DNA of 64,000 nt from Prauserella endophytica. GTDB taxonomy: Bacteria; Actinomycetota; Actinomycetes; Mycobacteriales; Pseudonocardiaceae. This document shows positions 51,227-58,800 of this stretch, piece after piece (position 1 is the first letter of the stretch; every line of letters begins with the position of its first letter). The stretch lies in contig NZ_SWMS01000017.1 of the NCBI RefSeq assembly GCF_005146945.1, forward strand, positions 90,774-154,773, given 5' to 3'. The position numbers and the translations under genes were made by a program. The notes under the pieces were generated by a model. That model was not told the DNA's origin and made no database searches. It worked only from the letters and a program-made list of their open reading frames with translations.

Positions 51227-53263
51227 GTGGAGACACAGCAACACGCGCAGCACGAACAACACGACACACGCACGGTTCACTCCGGGCATTCCGGGCACGG
51301 CGACCACGCCGCGGTGTTCCGCGACAAGTTCTGGCTCAGTCTGGTGCTCGCGATCCCCGTGGTCGCGGCGTCCGGCATGATCGGCGACCTGCTCGGCTAC
51401 GAGGTGCCCGGCTGGGCGAGCTGGATCTCGCCGGTGCTGGGTACGGTCGTCTACTTCTACGGCGGCTGGCCGTTCCTGTCCGGAGCGGTGGGGGAGCTGC
51501 GCGAGCGCAGGCCCGGCATGATGACGCTCGTCGCGCTCGCCATCACGGTCGCGTTCGTCGCCAGCGGGCTCACCACGCTCGGCATCGGTGACCTGGAGCT
51601 CGACTTCTGGTGGGAACTCGCGCTGCTGGTCGTGATCATGCTGCTCGGGCACTGGCTCGAGATGCGCGCGCTGGGACAGGCGTCGGGCGCACTGGAGGCG
51701 CTGGCCGAGCTCCTGCCCGACACGGCGGAGCGCGTGGAGGACGGTGAGGTCCGCCCGGTCGCGCTCGCGGACCTGCGTGTCGGCGACACGGTGCTGGTCC
51801 GCTCCGGCGGCCGGGTGCCCGCGGACGGCAGCGTGGTCGACGGCAGCGCCGAGCTGGACGAGTCGATGGTGACGGGGGAGTCGCGCACGGTGCGCCGCGA
51901 CGTGGGCGACCGTGTGGTCGCCGGGACGGTCGCGACGGACTCGGCCATCCGCGTCCGCGTCGAGGCGGTCGGCGAGGACACCGCGCTGGCGGGCATCCAG
52001 CGGCTCGTCGCAGACGCACAGGGCTCCCGCTCGCGCGCGCAGGCGCTGGCCGACCGGGCCGCGGCGATGCTGTTCTGGTTCGCACTCGGCGTCGGGGCCC
52101 TGACCTTCGCCGTGTGGCTCGCGCTGGGCGACGCGACCACCGCCGTGGAACGCACGGTGACGGTGCTCGTCATCGCCTGCCCCCACGCGCTGGGCCTCGC
52201 CATCCCGCTGGTGATCGCGATCTCGACGGCGCTGTCGGCCAAGGCGGGCATCCTGGTGAAGGACCGGCTCGCGCTGGAGCGCATGCGCACCGTTGACGCG
52301 GTGCTGTTCGACAAGACCGGCACGCTCACCCAGGGCAGGCCCTCGGTCACGGCCGTCGTCGCGGCCGGTGAACACGAGCGCGACGAGGTGCTCGCGCTGG
52401 CGGCCGCGGCGGAACGCGACTCCGAGCACCCGCTGGCCCGCGCCATCGTGGAGGCGGCCAGCGAGCGTGGTGCCGTGCCCCCGGCGAGGGATTTCCGATC
52501 GCTGACCGGACGCGGTGTGGAGGCCACAGTGGACGGTCGCGCGGTCGCCGTCGGCGGCCCCGCACTGCTGCGCGAGCGCGGCGCCGAGCCGCCCGTGGAG
52601 CTGGCCCGCGAGACGGGGGAGTGGGCCGCGCGGGGCGCGATCGTGCTGCACGTGCTCGTCGACGGCGAAATCGCCGGCGCGCTGGCGCTCGCCGACGAGG
52701 TGCGGCCCGAGTCGCGCGAGACCGTGGAGAGGCTGCACGCCGAGGGCATCCGGGTCGTCATGATCACCGGCGACGCGCGCAACGTCGCGGAGGCGGTGGC
52801 GAAGGACCTCGGTGTGGACGAGGTGTTCGCCGAGGTGCTGCCCGCCGACAAGGACGCGGCGGTGAGCGAGCTGCGGCAGCGTGGCGAGCGCGTGGTGATG
52901 GTCGGCGACGGGGTGAACGACGCGCCCGCGCTGGCACGCGCCGACGTCGGCATAGCGATCGGCGCGGGCACCGACGTGGCCATCGAGTCGGCGGGCGTGG
53001 TGCTCGCCTCCGACGACCCGCGCGGCGTCCTCGCGACGCGCAGGCTCTCGGCGGCCAGCTACCGCAAGATGTGGCAGAACCTCACGTGGGCGACCGGGTA
53101 CAACCTGCTGTCGGTGCCGCTGGCGGCCGGGGTGCTCGCGCCGATCGGGTTCGTGCTCCCGCCCGCCGCCGGAGCGATCGCGATGAGCCTCTCGACCGTG
53201 ATCGTGGCCCTCAACGCCCAGCTGCTCCGCAGGCTCGACCTGCGCCCGGCGGATCGTGAGTGA
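51227..53263 (+). CDS. copB: P1B-type copper-translocating ATPase, CopB class
   Basis: 678 aa from the GTG at 51227 (AAAGGGAGG upstream). His-rich N-terminus (HAQHEQHDTRTVHSGHSGHGDH) instead of CxxC domains, eight membrane helices, the ion-site motif ACPHALGLA in helix 6 (CPH defines the CopB group), actuator DESMVTGES, phosphorylation site DKTGTLTQG, SEHPLARA in the nucleotide domain and MVGDGVNDAPALA. Exports copper or silver ions. The CsoR-like operator just upstream supports copper as substrate. Confidence 0.93.
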   Translation: METQQHAQHEQHDTRTVHSGHSGHGDHAAVFRDKFWLSLVLAIPVVAASGMIGDLLGYEVPGWASWISPVLGTVVYFYGGWPFLSGAVGELRERRPGMMTLVALAITVAFVASGLTTLGIGDLELDFWWELALLVVIMLLGHWLEMRALGQASGALEALAELLPDTAERVEDGEVRPVALADLRVGDTVLVRSGGRVPADGSVVDGSAELDESMVTGESRTVRRDVGDRVVAGTVATDSAIRVRVEAVGEDTALAGIQRLVADAQGSRSRAQALADRAAAMLFWFALGVGALTFAVWLALGDATTAVERTVTVLVIACPHALGLAIPLVIAISTALSAKAGILVKDRLALERMRTVDAVLFDKTGTLTQGRPSVTAVVAAGEHERDEVLALAAAAERDSEHPLARAIVEAASERGAVPPARDFRSLTGRGVEATVDGRAVAVGGPALLRERGAEPPVELARETGEWAARGAIVLHVLVDGEIAGALALADEVRPESRETVERLHAEGIRVVMITGDARNVAEAVAKDLGVDEVFAEVLPADKDAAVSELRQRGERVVMVGDGVNDAPALARADVGIAIGAGTDVAIESAGVVLASDDPRGVLATRRLSAASYRKMWQNLTWATGYNLLSVPLAAGVLAPIGFVLPPAAGAIAMSLSTVIVALNAQLLRRLDLRPADRE

Positions 53264-53276
53264 CGCTGCCTGCCCC

Positions 53277-53381
53277 GGCCCGCGAGTCGCGCGCTCAGGC
53301 CCGCGAGTCCCCCGCTCAGGCCCGCGAGTCCCCCGCTCAGGCCCGCGAGTTGCCCGCTCCCGACGCCGAGTTGCGCGTTCG
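53277..53381. repeat. 21-bp tandem repeat
   Basis: Four consecutive 21-bp units beginning GGCCCGCGAGT (53277-53297, 53298-53318, 53319-53339, 53340-53360), the second and third identical, followed by a degenerate fifth (CGACGCCGAGTTGCGCGTTCG). It fills the gap between the copper ATPase and the next gene. Not coding: no start or site on either strand is convincing. Origin unknown. Confidence 0.88.
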
Positions 53382-53419
53382 GGACCGTACGGCCGCGAGG
53401 TTGTGCTTGGCTTGGCCCC

Positions 53420-53845
53420 ATGCGCATCCCGCCTTTGGAACCCGTCGTCCGCGTTGTGACCGCCCTGCGTGCCGCAGGCCTGAACCCGGCGGTGGGTGGT
53501 TCGGGCCTGCTGGTGGCGCTGGGCCTCGCCGAGGTCGCCAACGACTGGGACGTCACGGTCGACGCGGACGCCGAGACGGTGAGGGAGGCACTCGACGCGG
53601 CGAGCCTGACCTACCGCGAGCTCGACCAGGGCCGGTACGTGATCGACGGGGTAGACGTGATGGTCAACTTCGCCCTGACGGGCCCTGCCGGTGTGGAAGC
53701 CCTGCCGACCAGGGTGACGGGAGAGTGGCAGGGCCTGCCGATCGGAGACCCGGAGGTGTGGGCGAGGGCGTACCGCCTGCTCGGCCGAGAGGCGAAAGCG
53801 GATCTGCTGGAGCGCTACCTCGAGAGCCGGGAGCACCAGATATAG
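53420..53845 (+). CDS. nucleotidyltransferase-fold hypothetical protein
   Basis: 141 aa. AVGGSGLLVALGLAEVANDWDVTVDADAETV resembles the GG/S...DxD core of minimal nucleotidyltransferases, and residues 60-110 continue with a plausible strand (YVIDGVDVMVNFALTG). No antitoxin or helical partner gene adjoins it. Function unknown. It immediately precedes the tRNA gene and so marks the chromosome side of the integrated element. Confidence 0.7.
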   Translation: MRIPPLEPVVRVVTALRAAGLNPAVGGSGLLVALGLAEVANDWDVTVDADAETVREALDAASLTYRELDQGRYVIDGVDVMVNFALTGPAGVEALPTRVTGEWQGLPIGDPEVWARAYRLLGREAKADLLERYLESREHQI

Positions 53846-53909
53846 TGCGACTCGCTGGGCCTGCCAGGCTGTCACCACGGGCTCAAGCGGGGAGCCGGAG
53901 CGCTCCCGG

Positions 53910-53983
53910 GGGCCGGTAGCTCAGTTGGTTAGAGCAGGGGACTCATAATCCCTTGGCCGCGGGTTCGAGCCCCGCCCGGCCCA
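53910..53983 (+). tRNA. tRNA with CAT anticodon (tRNA-Met or tRNA-Ile2)
   Basis: 74-nt cloverleaf: acceptor GGGCCGG/CCGGCCC, D-arm GCTC...GAGC, anticodon arm GGGGA-CTCATAA-TCCCT, variable TGGCC, T-arm GCGGG-TTCGAGC-CCCGC, discriminator A; CCA is not encoded. The anticodon is CAT. AGAGCAGG.GACTCATAATC..TTGG resembles the minor isoleucine tRNA, in which C34 is modified to lysidine, as much as elongator tRNA-Met, so the amino acid is left open. Its 3' end is the integration site of the following element. Confidence 0.93.
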
Positions 53984-53985
53984 CC
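53957..53985. other. probable left attachment site (attL) in the tRNA 3' end
   Basis: The tRNA T-arm and acceptor end abuts a tyrosine integrase gene 115 bases downstream, the classic arrangement for actinomycete integrative elements. The exact core cannot be delimited, because the matching right copy is not present before 64000. A direct repeat TGTCCATGG (54034-54042 and 54046-54054) between the tRNA and the integrase could be an arm-type integrase or excisionase site. Confidence 0.5.
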
Positions 53986-54098
53986 CTTCTGACCAGTTCA
54001 AACAGCATTCTAGCTCGAGCCTCAAGATCATCTGTCCATGGTTGTGTCCATGGGTGGATCGTTGACGTGGCCCTGGCTGTCGTCGGACGCTGGGTGTC

Positions 54099-55370
54099 AT
54101 GACTGGGGCAGAGCAGGGGAGCGACCGCCGAGGCAGGGGCAACATCCGCCGCCGCGGTGGCTCGTTGCAGGTGCGGGTGTACTCGGGTGTCGATCCGGTG
54201 ACCGGCAAGGAGATCTACCTGTCGGAGACCGTCAAGGGCACCGACAAGGCGGCGTACCGGCGCGCCGACAAGGTCATGACGAAGCTGCAAGCGCAGGTAG
54301 ACAAGCAGCGCTCGCCGAGCACGGCCGTGACGTTCTCGTACGCCATCGACGAGTGGCTACGCACGGCGGATATAGAGCCGACGACGAGGCACGGCTATGT
54401 CGGCTACATCGAGCGCACCATTCGGCCTGCGCTGGGCGAGATGCCGGTGAACAAGCTCAGCGCGCGTAATCTCGAAACGCTCTATGGCGAATTGCGGCGA
54501 TGCCGGGTGCGTTGTGATGGGATGCCGTTCATCGAGCACAAGGTTGAGGGCGAACACGACTGTAAGAAGGCGAAGTGCAAGCCGCACGAGTGCAAGGCGA
54601 TGGCTCAGTCCACGGTGCGGCAGATCCACTCGATCATCAGTGGGGTGCTCAACGCCGCCGAGCGGTGGGACTGGATCACCTCGAACCCGGCCAAGGTTGC
54701 TCAGCGGCCGCGCCAGGCGCCGCCACAACCTGATCCGCCGTCGCCGGCGCAGGCTGCGCGGTTGGTCGAGAAGGCGTTCGAGCTGGACGAGGCGTGGGGC
54801 GCGCTGGTGTGGCTCGTGATGACCACGGGCATGCGTCGCGGTGAGGTGTGCGCTCTGCGGTGGTCCCGTGTCGACCTAGACGAGGGCATCGTCGATGTCC
54901 GCAGCAGTTACACGACGGTGCGCGGTGTGGGGAGGGAGAAGGACACGAAGACCCACCAGATTCGTCGCATCGCGCTCGACACGGAAACGGTCGTGCTGCT
55001 TCGCGAGCACAAAATTCGGTGTCAGGAGATGTTTGCGGAACTCGGCGCTAAATGGCAGGAGGATTCTTACGTCTTCGTCGGCATGCGGGGCGACGTGACG
55101 AGCCCGTATCCGCCAGATGCTGTGTCGAACCGATACAAGAAGATGGCTAAGCGGCTTGGGATAACGACACACCTGCACGCGCTGCGGCATTACTCCGCGA
55201 CCGAGCTGTTGACCGCCGGCATAGATCTCCGAACGGTTGCGGGCCGCCTCGGACATGGCGGGGGCGGAGCGACAACCCTCCGGGTGTACGCGGCTTGGGT
55301 CGCTGCGGCGGACCGGAAAGCTGCGGAAATTCTCGGCTCACGAATGCCGAAGCGCAGACCCTCGAACTAG
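54099..55370 (+). CDS. int: tyrosine recombinase / integrase
   Basis: 423 aa site-specific integrase. N-terminal arm-binding region (RRGRGNIRRRGGSLQVRVYSGVDPVTGKEIYLS), a core-binding domain with an inserted Cys/His-rich stretch (RCRVRCDGMPFIEHKVEGEHDCKKAK in part), and the catalytic domain with Arg in TGMRRGEVCALRW, HALRHYSATELL, LGHGGGGATTLRVY and the nucleophile Tyr. It integrates the element into the adjacent tRNA gene. The Cys/His insertion is often seen in actinobacterial phage and AICE integrases. Confidence 0.94.
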   Translation: MTGAEQGSDRRGRGNIRRRGGSLQVRVYSGVDPVTGKEIYLSETVKGTDKAAYRRADKVMTKLQAQVDKQRSPSTAVTFSYAIDEWLRTADIEPTTRHGYVGYIERTIRPALGEMPVNKLSARNLETLYGELRRCRVRCDGMPFIEHKVEGEHDCKKAKCKPHECKAMAQSTVRQIHSIISGVLNAAERWDWITSNPAKVAQRPRQAPPQPDPPSPAQAARLVEKAFELDEAWGALVWLVMTTGMRRGEVCALRWSRVDLDEGIVDVRSSYTTVRGVGREKDTKTHQIRRIALDTETVVLLREHKIRCQEMFAELGAKWQEDSYVFVGMRGDVTSPYPPDAVSNRYKKMAKRLGITTHLHALRHYSATELLTAGIDLRTVAGRLGHGGGGATTLRVYAAWVAAADRKAAEILGSRMPKRRPSN

Positions 55371-55484
55371 GCAACCAGGAGCTCCGTTGCGCAGGCCAAG
55401 GCCTGCTGATTGGCCGCATGTTCCGCCACAACGGCACGCAAGCACGCGGGCACGTGGCGATCACCAAGGCGTAGCCTGTGGCCC

Positions 55485-56033
55485 GTGGCTGAGGAACGTG
55501 GTGCATGGCAAACCTTCGGTGAGCGGCTGATCTACGACAACCGCTGGGTCAAGGTGGGCTTGACAGACGTGCAGGCTCCGAACGGAAAGCGCTGGGAGTA
55601 CCACGTGGTGCACCTCGCGCGCATCGCCATCGCGCTGGTCGTCAACGATCGGCATGAGGCGCTCATGCTCTGGCGGTACCGGTTCGCCACGAAGCAGTGG
55701 GGGTACGAGTTGCTGGGTGGCCTCGTGGACGACGAGGAGGACTCCGCCGCGACCGCGGCGCGGGAGGCGGCCGAGGAGAGCGGCTGGCAGCCCATCGGCG
55801 AGGGCGAGCATCTGGTGAGCTTCGAGCCACTTCCGGGCCAGGTCACCGCGCCGATGGACGTCTACCTCTGGCGCGGCGCCGAGCGCATCGGCGACCCGAC
55901 CGACACCGAGGAGGTCGGCCGCGTCGAGTGGGTTCCGCTCTCCCGCGTCAATGAGCTCGCTCAGCGGCAGGAACTGCTCGGGTCGGGCACCCTCGTTGCG
56001 CTGCTCTACTACCTGAACTCACAGCGATCGTGA
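55485..56033 (+). CDS. Nudix hydrolase, Pif-like
   Basis: 182 aa from the GTG at 55485. Nudix box GGLVDDEEDSAATAAREAAE continuing ESGW (GX5EX7REUXEEXGU), with an N-terminal ADP-ribose-pyrophosphatase-like strand set (RWEYHVVHLARIAIALVVNDRHEALML). In the AICE pSAM2 the Nudix protein Pif gives immunity against redundant transfer, so this gene inside a similar element is a candidate Pif; a metabolic Nudix role cannot be excluded. It converges with and overlaps the regulator gene by 15 bases. Confidence 0.85.
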   Translation: MAEERGAWQTFGERLIYDNRWVKVGLTDVQAPNGKRWEYHVVHLARIAIALVVNDRHEALMLWRYRFATKQWGYELLGGLVDDEEDSAATAAREAAEESGWQPIGEGEHLVSFEPLPGQVTAPMDVYLWRGAERIGDPTDTEEVGRVEWVPLSRVNELAQRQELLGSGTLVALLYYLNSQRS

Positions 56034-57152
56034 TCTACCGGTCGGCAGGATCAAGCCGCCCAGTCGTCGGAGATGCCGGTCGGACCTGATCTGGAGCCCA
56101 AGCTGCCGGGCCTGGCGTGCGTAGCGTTGGGCCTCGTCGCGGTCCCCGGCCGCGGCATGTGCGAAGGCGAGATCGACCATCATGCCCACCCTCGCGCGCA
56201 CGAAGGCCGCAGGTAGCCGGGGGAGCGCGTCGGTGAGGTGCTGGATGGCCTCCGGTTCGCCCAGCTTCGCCAGTGCGTTGCCCCGCCAGCGGTCGAGGTG
56301 CGAGTCGCCGAGGAACAGGAACGGCAGCGACGGGTCATGCGGGTCCACCGGTAGGAGCTCGTCGGCGCTGTCGAACGCCCTGAGCGCCTGTGGGCCGTCA
56401 CCTGCTGCCGCGAAGCCCTCGCCGCTCGCTGCGGTCAACCATGCCTGGAGCAGGGACGACACCCGATGTTCGCCAAGGGAGCGGGCGTGGTCGAGTTCCT
56501 CGACCGCGCTCGCGGTCTCACCGATGTCGATCAGCACGAAGGCCTGCTCGGCGAGCGCATGCGCCAAGGCGGTGGGCGAGCCGAACTCGCGGGCGGCCGC
56601 CTTCGCGCGCTCGTAGTGGCCCCAAGCTTGGCTGATGGCGTTTCGGTCGAGCGACACCCAGCCGGCGAGCGTGGACGCTTCCACGAGGACCTGCGCCAGC
56701 GCCTCCCGCTGACCTCGGGCCGTGCTGTAGCTGAGGAGGCCCTCGAGCTGCTTGATCAGGCTGTGGAGCTGGTCCAGCAGGGTGATACCACCGAACTGCC
56801 GGTCGACGCGTCGTGCGTTGTCGACCTGCTGACGGAACGCCTCGACAGCCCCCGCGTCGACGCTGCGCGCCAGCGCCAGCCGTGACCGCAGCTCGGCGAC
56901 CTCGTCGTCTTCGTCGTCATCCGGGAACCCGAGCTCGCCGTTCGTCCGGCCGTACACGTCGCGGAACAGCCGTCGGTATGGCTCACTCACCTGCTCGTGG
57001 CCGTTCTCCCACCGGGAGAGCTTCGTCTTCAGGCTGGCCGGCTCCATGATCGCGAGACCCAGCGCGTCGGCGCGCCGAACCACCAGCGTGATGACGTCCG
57101 CGGCCTTGTACTCGAGCTGCTTGCGGACAGCCTGCAATTTGGTCGCGGCCAT
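56019..57152 (-). CDS. HTH-TPR transcriptional regulator (paralogue of the one at 62495)
   Basis: 377 aa from the ATG at 57152 (GAGGTG 7 bases upstream). N-terminal XRE-like HTH (about 30-60; SLKTKLSRWENGHEQVSEPYRR), an acidic linker DDDEDDEVAEL, then about 280 residues of TPR-like helical pairs (TLAGWVSLDRNAISQAWGHYERAKAAAREFG, AEQAFVLIDIGETASAVEELDHA, DSHLDRWRGNALAKLGEPEA). Sequence and order match the protein at 62495-63679. Such HTH-TPR proteins can sense small ligands or peptides; here it probably controls the element. Confidence 0.85.
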   Translation of the reverse strand: MAATKLQAVRKQLEYKAADVITLVVRRADALGLAIMEPASLKTKLSRWENGHEQVSEPYRRLFRDVYGRTNGELGFPDDDEDDEVAELRSRLALARSVDAGAVEAFRQQVDNARRVDRQFGGITLLDQLHSLIKQLEGLLSYSTARGQREALAQVLVEASTLAGWVSLDRNAISQAWGHYERAKAAAREFGSPTALAHALAEQAFVLIDIGETASAVEELDHARSLGEHRVSSLLQAWLTAASGEGFAAAGDGPQALRAFDSADELLPVDPHDPSLPFLFLGDSHLDRWRGNALAKLGEPEAIQHLTDALPRLPAAFVRARVGMMVDLAFAHAAAGDRDEAQRYARQARQLGLQIRSDRHLRRLGGLILPTGRSRSL

Positions 57153-57245
57153 CAATTATCACCTCGGCGATAATCGTGCTGACCTGCGAAGTTAATTGTG
57201 GTTAACGGGCTCAGGGTTAACCGCCGCCACCTGCGAAGAATGCTT
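57153..57245. promoter_or_regulatory. control region of the HTH-TPR regulator
   Basis: An inverted repeat ATTATC/GATAAT (57155-57174) overlaps the start region. Further out are GTTAAC...GGTTAAC repeats (57201-57221) and a direct repeat ACCTGCGAAG (57182-57191 and 57230-57239). This local AT-richness and symmetry suggest promoter and operator sites, probably autoregulatory. Confidence 0.4.
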
Positions 57246-57308
57246 GCGCTGCCGTTTCCTGGTTTCATGAACGAAGACACCAAACGGCACCGGCAGCGCA
57301 TCGGCGAC

Positions 57309-57698
57309 CTACCGAGAGCGGCGGCGCAACGTCGGGTCGGTCAGGGCCGCGACATCAACGCTCATCGCGTCCAAGCGCTTGGTGATGTCGTCGAGTCGGC
57401 CTTCGATCGCAGCCAGCCGCGCGAGGATCTGATCGGTCGGGTCATCTCCGGTTTCCCCAGGGCGCAAAGGCTTTCGTCCGGCAAGTACCGCCGAGAGGTG
57501 GCCCGGATGCCACTCCAGGGCCAGGGACAGCGCCTCGAGTGTGCGCTTGCTGCGGCGCCGCTCCACGGTGCGGTGCTGGAGTTCACGCACGATCGCCTGC
57601 GAGACGTGCGAGCGCTCCGCGAGCTCGCGCTGGCGGAGTCCGAGCTCGTTCATGCGCTCGTTGATCGCCCGCGCGACTGCAGTCCAGTCCTCCGTCAC
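57309..57698 (-). CDS. XRE-family regulator with C-terminal coiled coil
   Basis: 129 aa from the GTG at 57698 (GGAGGA 5 bases upstream; a longer frame from 57779 lacks a site). HTH: VARAINERMNELGLRQRELAERSHVSQAIVRELQHR (about 6-42). The C-terminal heptad segment ILARLAAIEGRLDDITKRLDAMSVDV is a likely coiled coil. Divergent from the excisionase gene across an AT-rich space with AGCGC palindromes, so it is the likely repressor of excision and transfer functions (KorSA-like role, inferred). Confidence 0.85.
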   Translation of the reverse strand: MTEDWTAVARAINERMNELGLRQRELAERSHVSQAIVRELQHRTVERRRSKRTLEALSLALEWHPGHLSAVLAGRKPLRPGETGDDPTDQILARLAAIEGRLDDITKRLDAMSVDVAALTDPTLRRRSR

Positions 57699-57794
57699 CC
57701 ATTCCTCCGTGGTCCGCCTCAGCGCCGAGATTAGCGCTCCACCACGAAGGCGCGAGGGCGCCTCGCGCAATTGGGTCAATACTATCCGTACATA

Positions 57795-57820
57795 CGCTGA
57801 TATTAGCGCATAATTGCGCT
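57795..57820. promoter_or_regulatory. operator-like AGCG palindromes between XRE and excisionase genes
   Basis: CGCT GATATT AGCG (57795-57808) overlaps AGCGCATAATTGCGCT (57805-57820, 6-bp arms, TAAT centre). TTAGCGC also occurs near 57731 inside the upstream space of the XRE gene. The sites lie between the divergent starts and probably bind the XRE regulator. Confidence 0.55.
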
Positions 57821-57845
57821 GAAACTATCTCGAAGGAATTCATTC

Positions 57846-58127
57846 ATGGATACCCCTATGTCGAATGCCGGCAAGCCGGTGTTCTACACGGTCCGAGAGG
57901 CGGCACGGATCGTCCGTGTCGACCCGTCCACCCTCTACCGTGCCATCCGGGAGGACGCCTTCCCGGCTGTCCGAGTCCGGTACCGCTACGTCATCCCTGC
58001 CGCCGCGCTCGAACGGCTGATCAGCGAGGCAGCCGAGTCGGGACGGTGCGTCGACCCCGCCCGCATCGTGGCCGAGCGTCGTACCGCGCGCGAGGTTGCC
58101 CGGCTTGCCGGGGGTGACGCGTGGTGA
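57846..58127 (+). CDS. xis: excisionase / MerR-like HTH DNA-binding protein
   Basis: 93 aa. VFYTVREAARIVRVDPSTLYRAIREDAFPAVRVRYRYVIPAAALERLI is the HTH_17 excisionase pattern (residues 12-58) that promotes excision with the integrase. It starts an operon of five overlapping genes reaching the translocase. The preceding AAGGAATTC provides a weak site. The first ATG is used; an internal ATG at codon 5 is also possible. Confidence 0.88.
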   Translation: MDTPMSNAGKPVFYTVREAARIVRVDPSTLYRAIREDAFPAVRVRYRYVIPAAALERLISEAAESGRCVDPARIVAERRTAREVARLAGGDAW

Positions 58128-58474
58128 ACCAGGACGACTACGACGAGATCGCCGAGAGCCTCGACTATCTCGCGGATCTGCCCGACGACGTGCTCTGCGA
58201 GGTTGTCACCCGCGACGGCCTGTGTTTCTGGGCTTTCGACCGCGACGGCATGCCGGACCTGACTGGCGTGCCGGACCCGGACCGCGCGCTCGCGGCGGCC
58301 GCATGCGCCGGGTGCCCGGTCATCCAGGAGTGCCTCGAGCTGGAGCTCCGCGCCGCAGGCGCCGACACGGTTGGAATCTGGGGCGCGCTGGCCGACACCG
58401 ATCGGCGCGAGGTCTACCGCGTGTGGAAATGGCGGCACATCAACCGAGGTGTGTGGGGAGAGGAGCTGCCGTGA
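58121..58474 (+). CDS. WhiB-family iron-sulfur regulator on the mobile element
   Basis: 117 aa. Four-cysteine cluster set: Cys35 (GLCFWAF), then Cys62-x2-Cys65-x5-Cys71 (ACAGCPVIQEC), followed by the turn motif GIWGALAD and a basic tail WKWRHINRGVW. WhiB-like proteins carry 4Fe-4S clusters and bind sigma factor or DNA. GTG start overlaps the excisionase stop. Its place between xis and spd genes suggests it controls element transfer or host response. Confidence 0.9.
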   Translation: MVNQDDYDEIAESLDYLADLPDDVLCEVVTRDGLCFWAFDRDGMPDLTGVPDPDRALAAAACAGCPVIQECLELELRAAGADTVGIWGALADTDRREVYRVWKWRHINRGVWGEELP

Positions 58475-58800
58475 CGATCGACCTCACCCCTGAGCAGGTC
58501 ATGGCCGGAGCGGGAGTACTGCTCGCTTTGGCAGTCGTCTGGCGGCTCGGTAGCCGACGGGCGCGTAAGGCCGCAGAGACCGCACGTGCCGGCGCGCGGG
58601 CGGTGTCACTTGCCGGACGTGTCGTGTTCATGGCGGCCGCGTTCGTCGGCGTCCAGTGGCTGGTGATCGTGAATCCAGGCAACACGACGTTGCTGGTCGT
58701 TGTGCTCGCTCTGCCCGATCTCCTCGCCGCCTACGTGCTGACGCGCACGTTGACGGTCACGTCGCTGGACACGACAAGGCGCCGAGGTGACCGCCGATGA
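58471..58800 (+). CDS. small membrane protein, SpdA-like position
   Basis: 109 aa from the GTG at 58471 overlapping the WhiB stop. Three hydrophobic segments (VMAGAGVLLALAVVWRLG, VVFMAAAFVGVQWLVIV, TLLVVVLALPDLLAAYVL). Unrecognised, but position before an SpdB-like gene in a transfer operon matches spread proteins of actinomycete plasmids, which assist spread through the mycelium. Confidence 0.75.
   Translation: MTIDLTPEQVMAGAGVLLALAVVWRLGSRRARKAAETARAGARAVSLAGRVVFMAAAFVGVQWLVIVNPGNTTLLVVVLALPDLLAAYVLTRTLTVTSLDTTRRRGDRR

Noticed and set aside
53420..53845. Toxin of a MNT/HEPN or AbiEii-type toxin-antitoxin pair
   Set aside because: The fold hint is there but no partner gene adjoins it and the active-site pattern is incomplete by eye.
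51119..53878. Very long - strand open frame (1,260 codons from 53878 to 50096)
   Set aside because: Only the part from 51118 is protein-like. The rest is the antisense shadow of the copper ATPase gene, which has clear motifs on the + strand.
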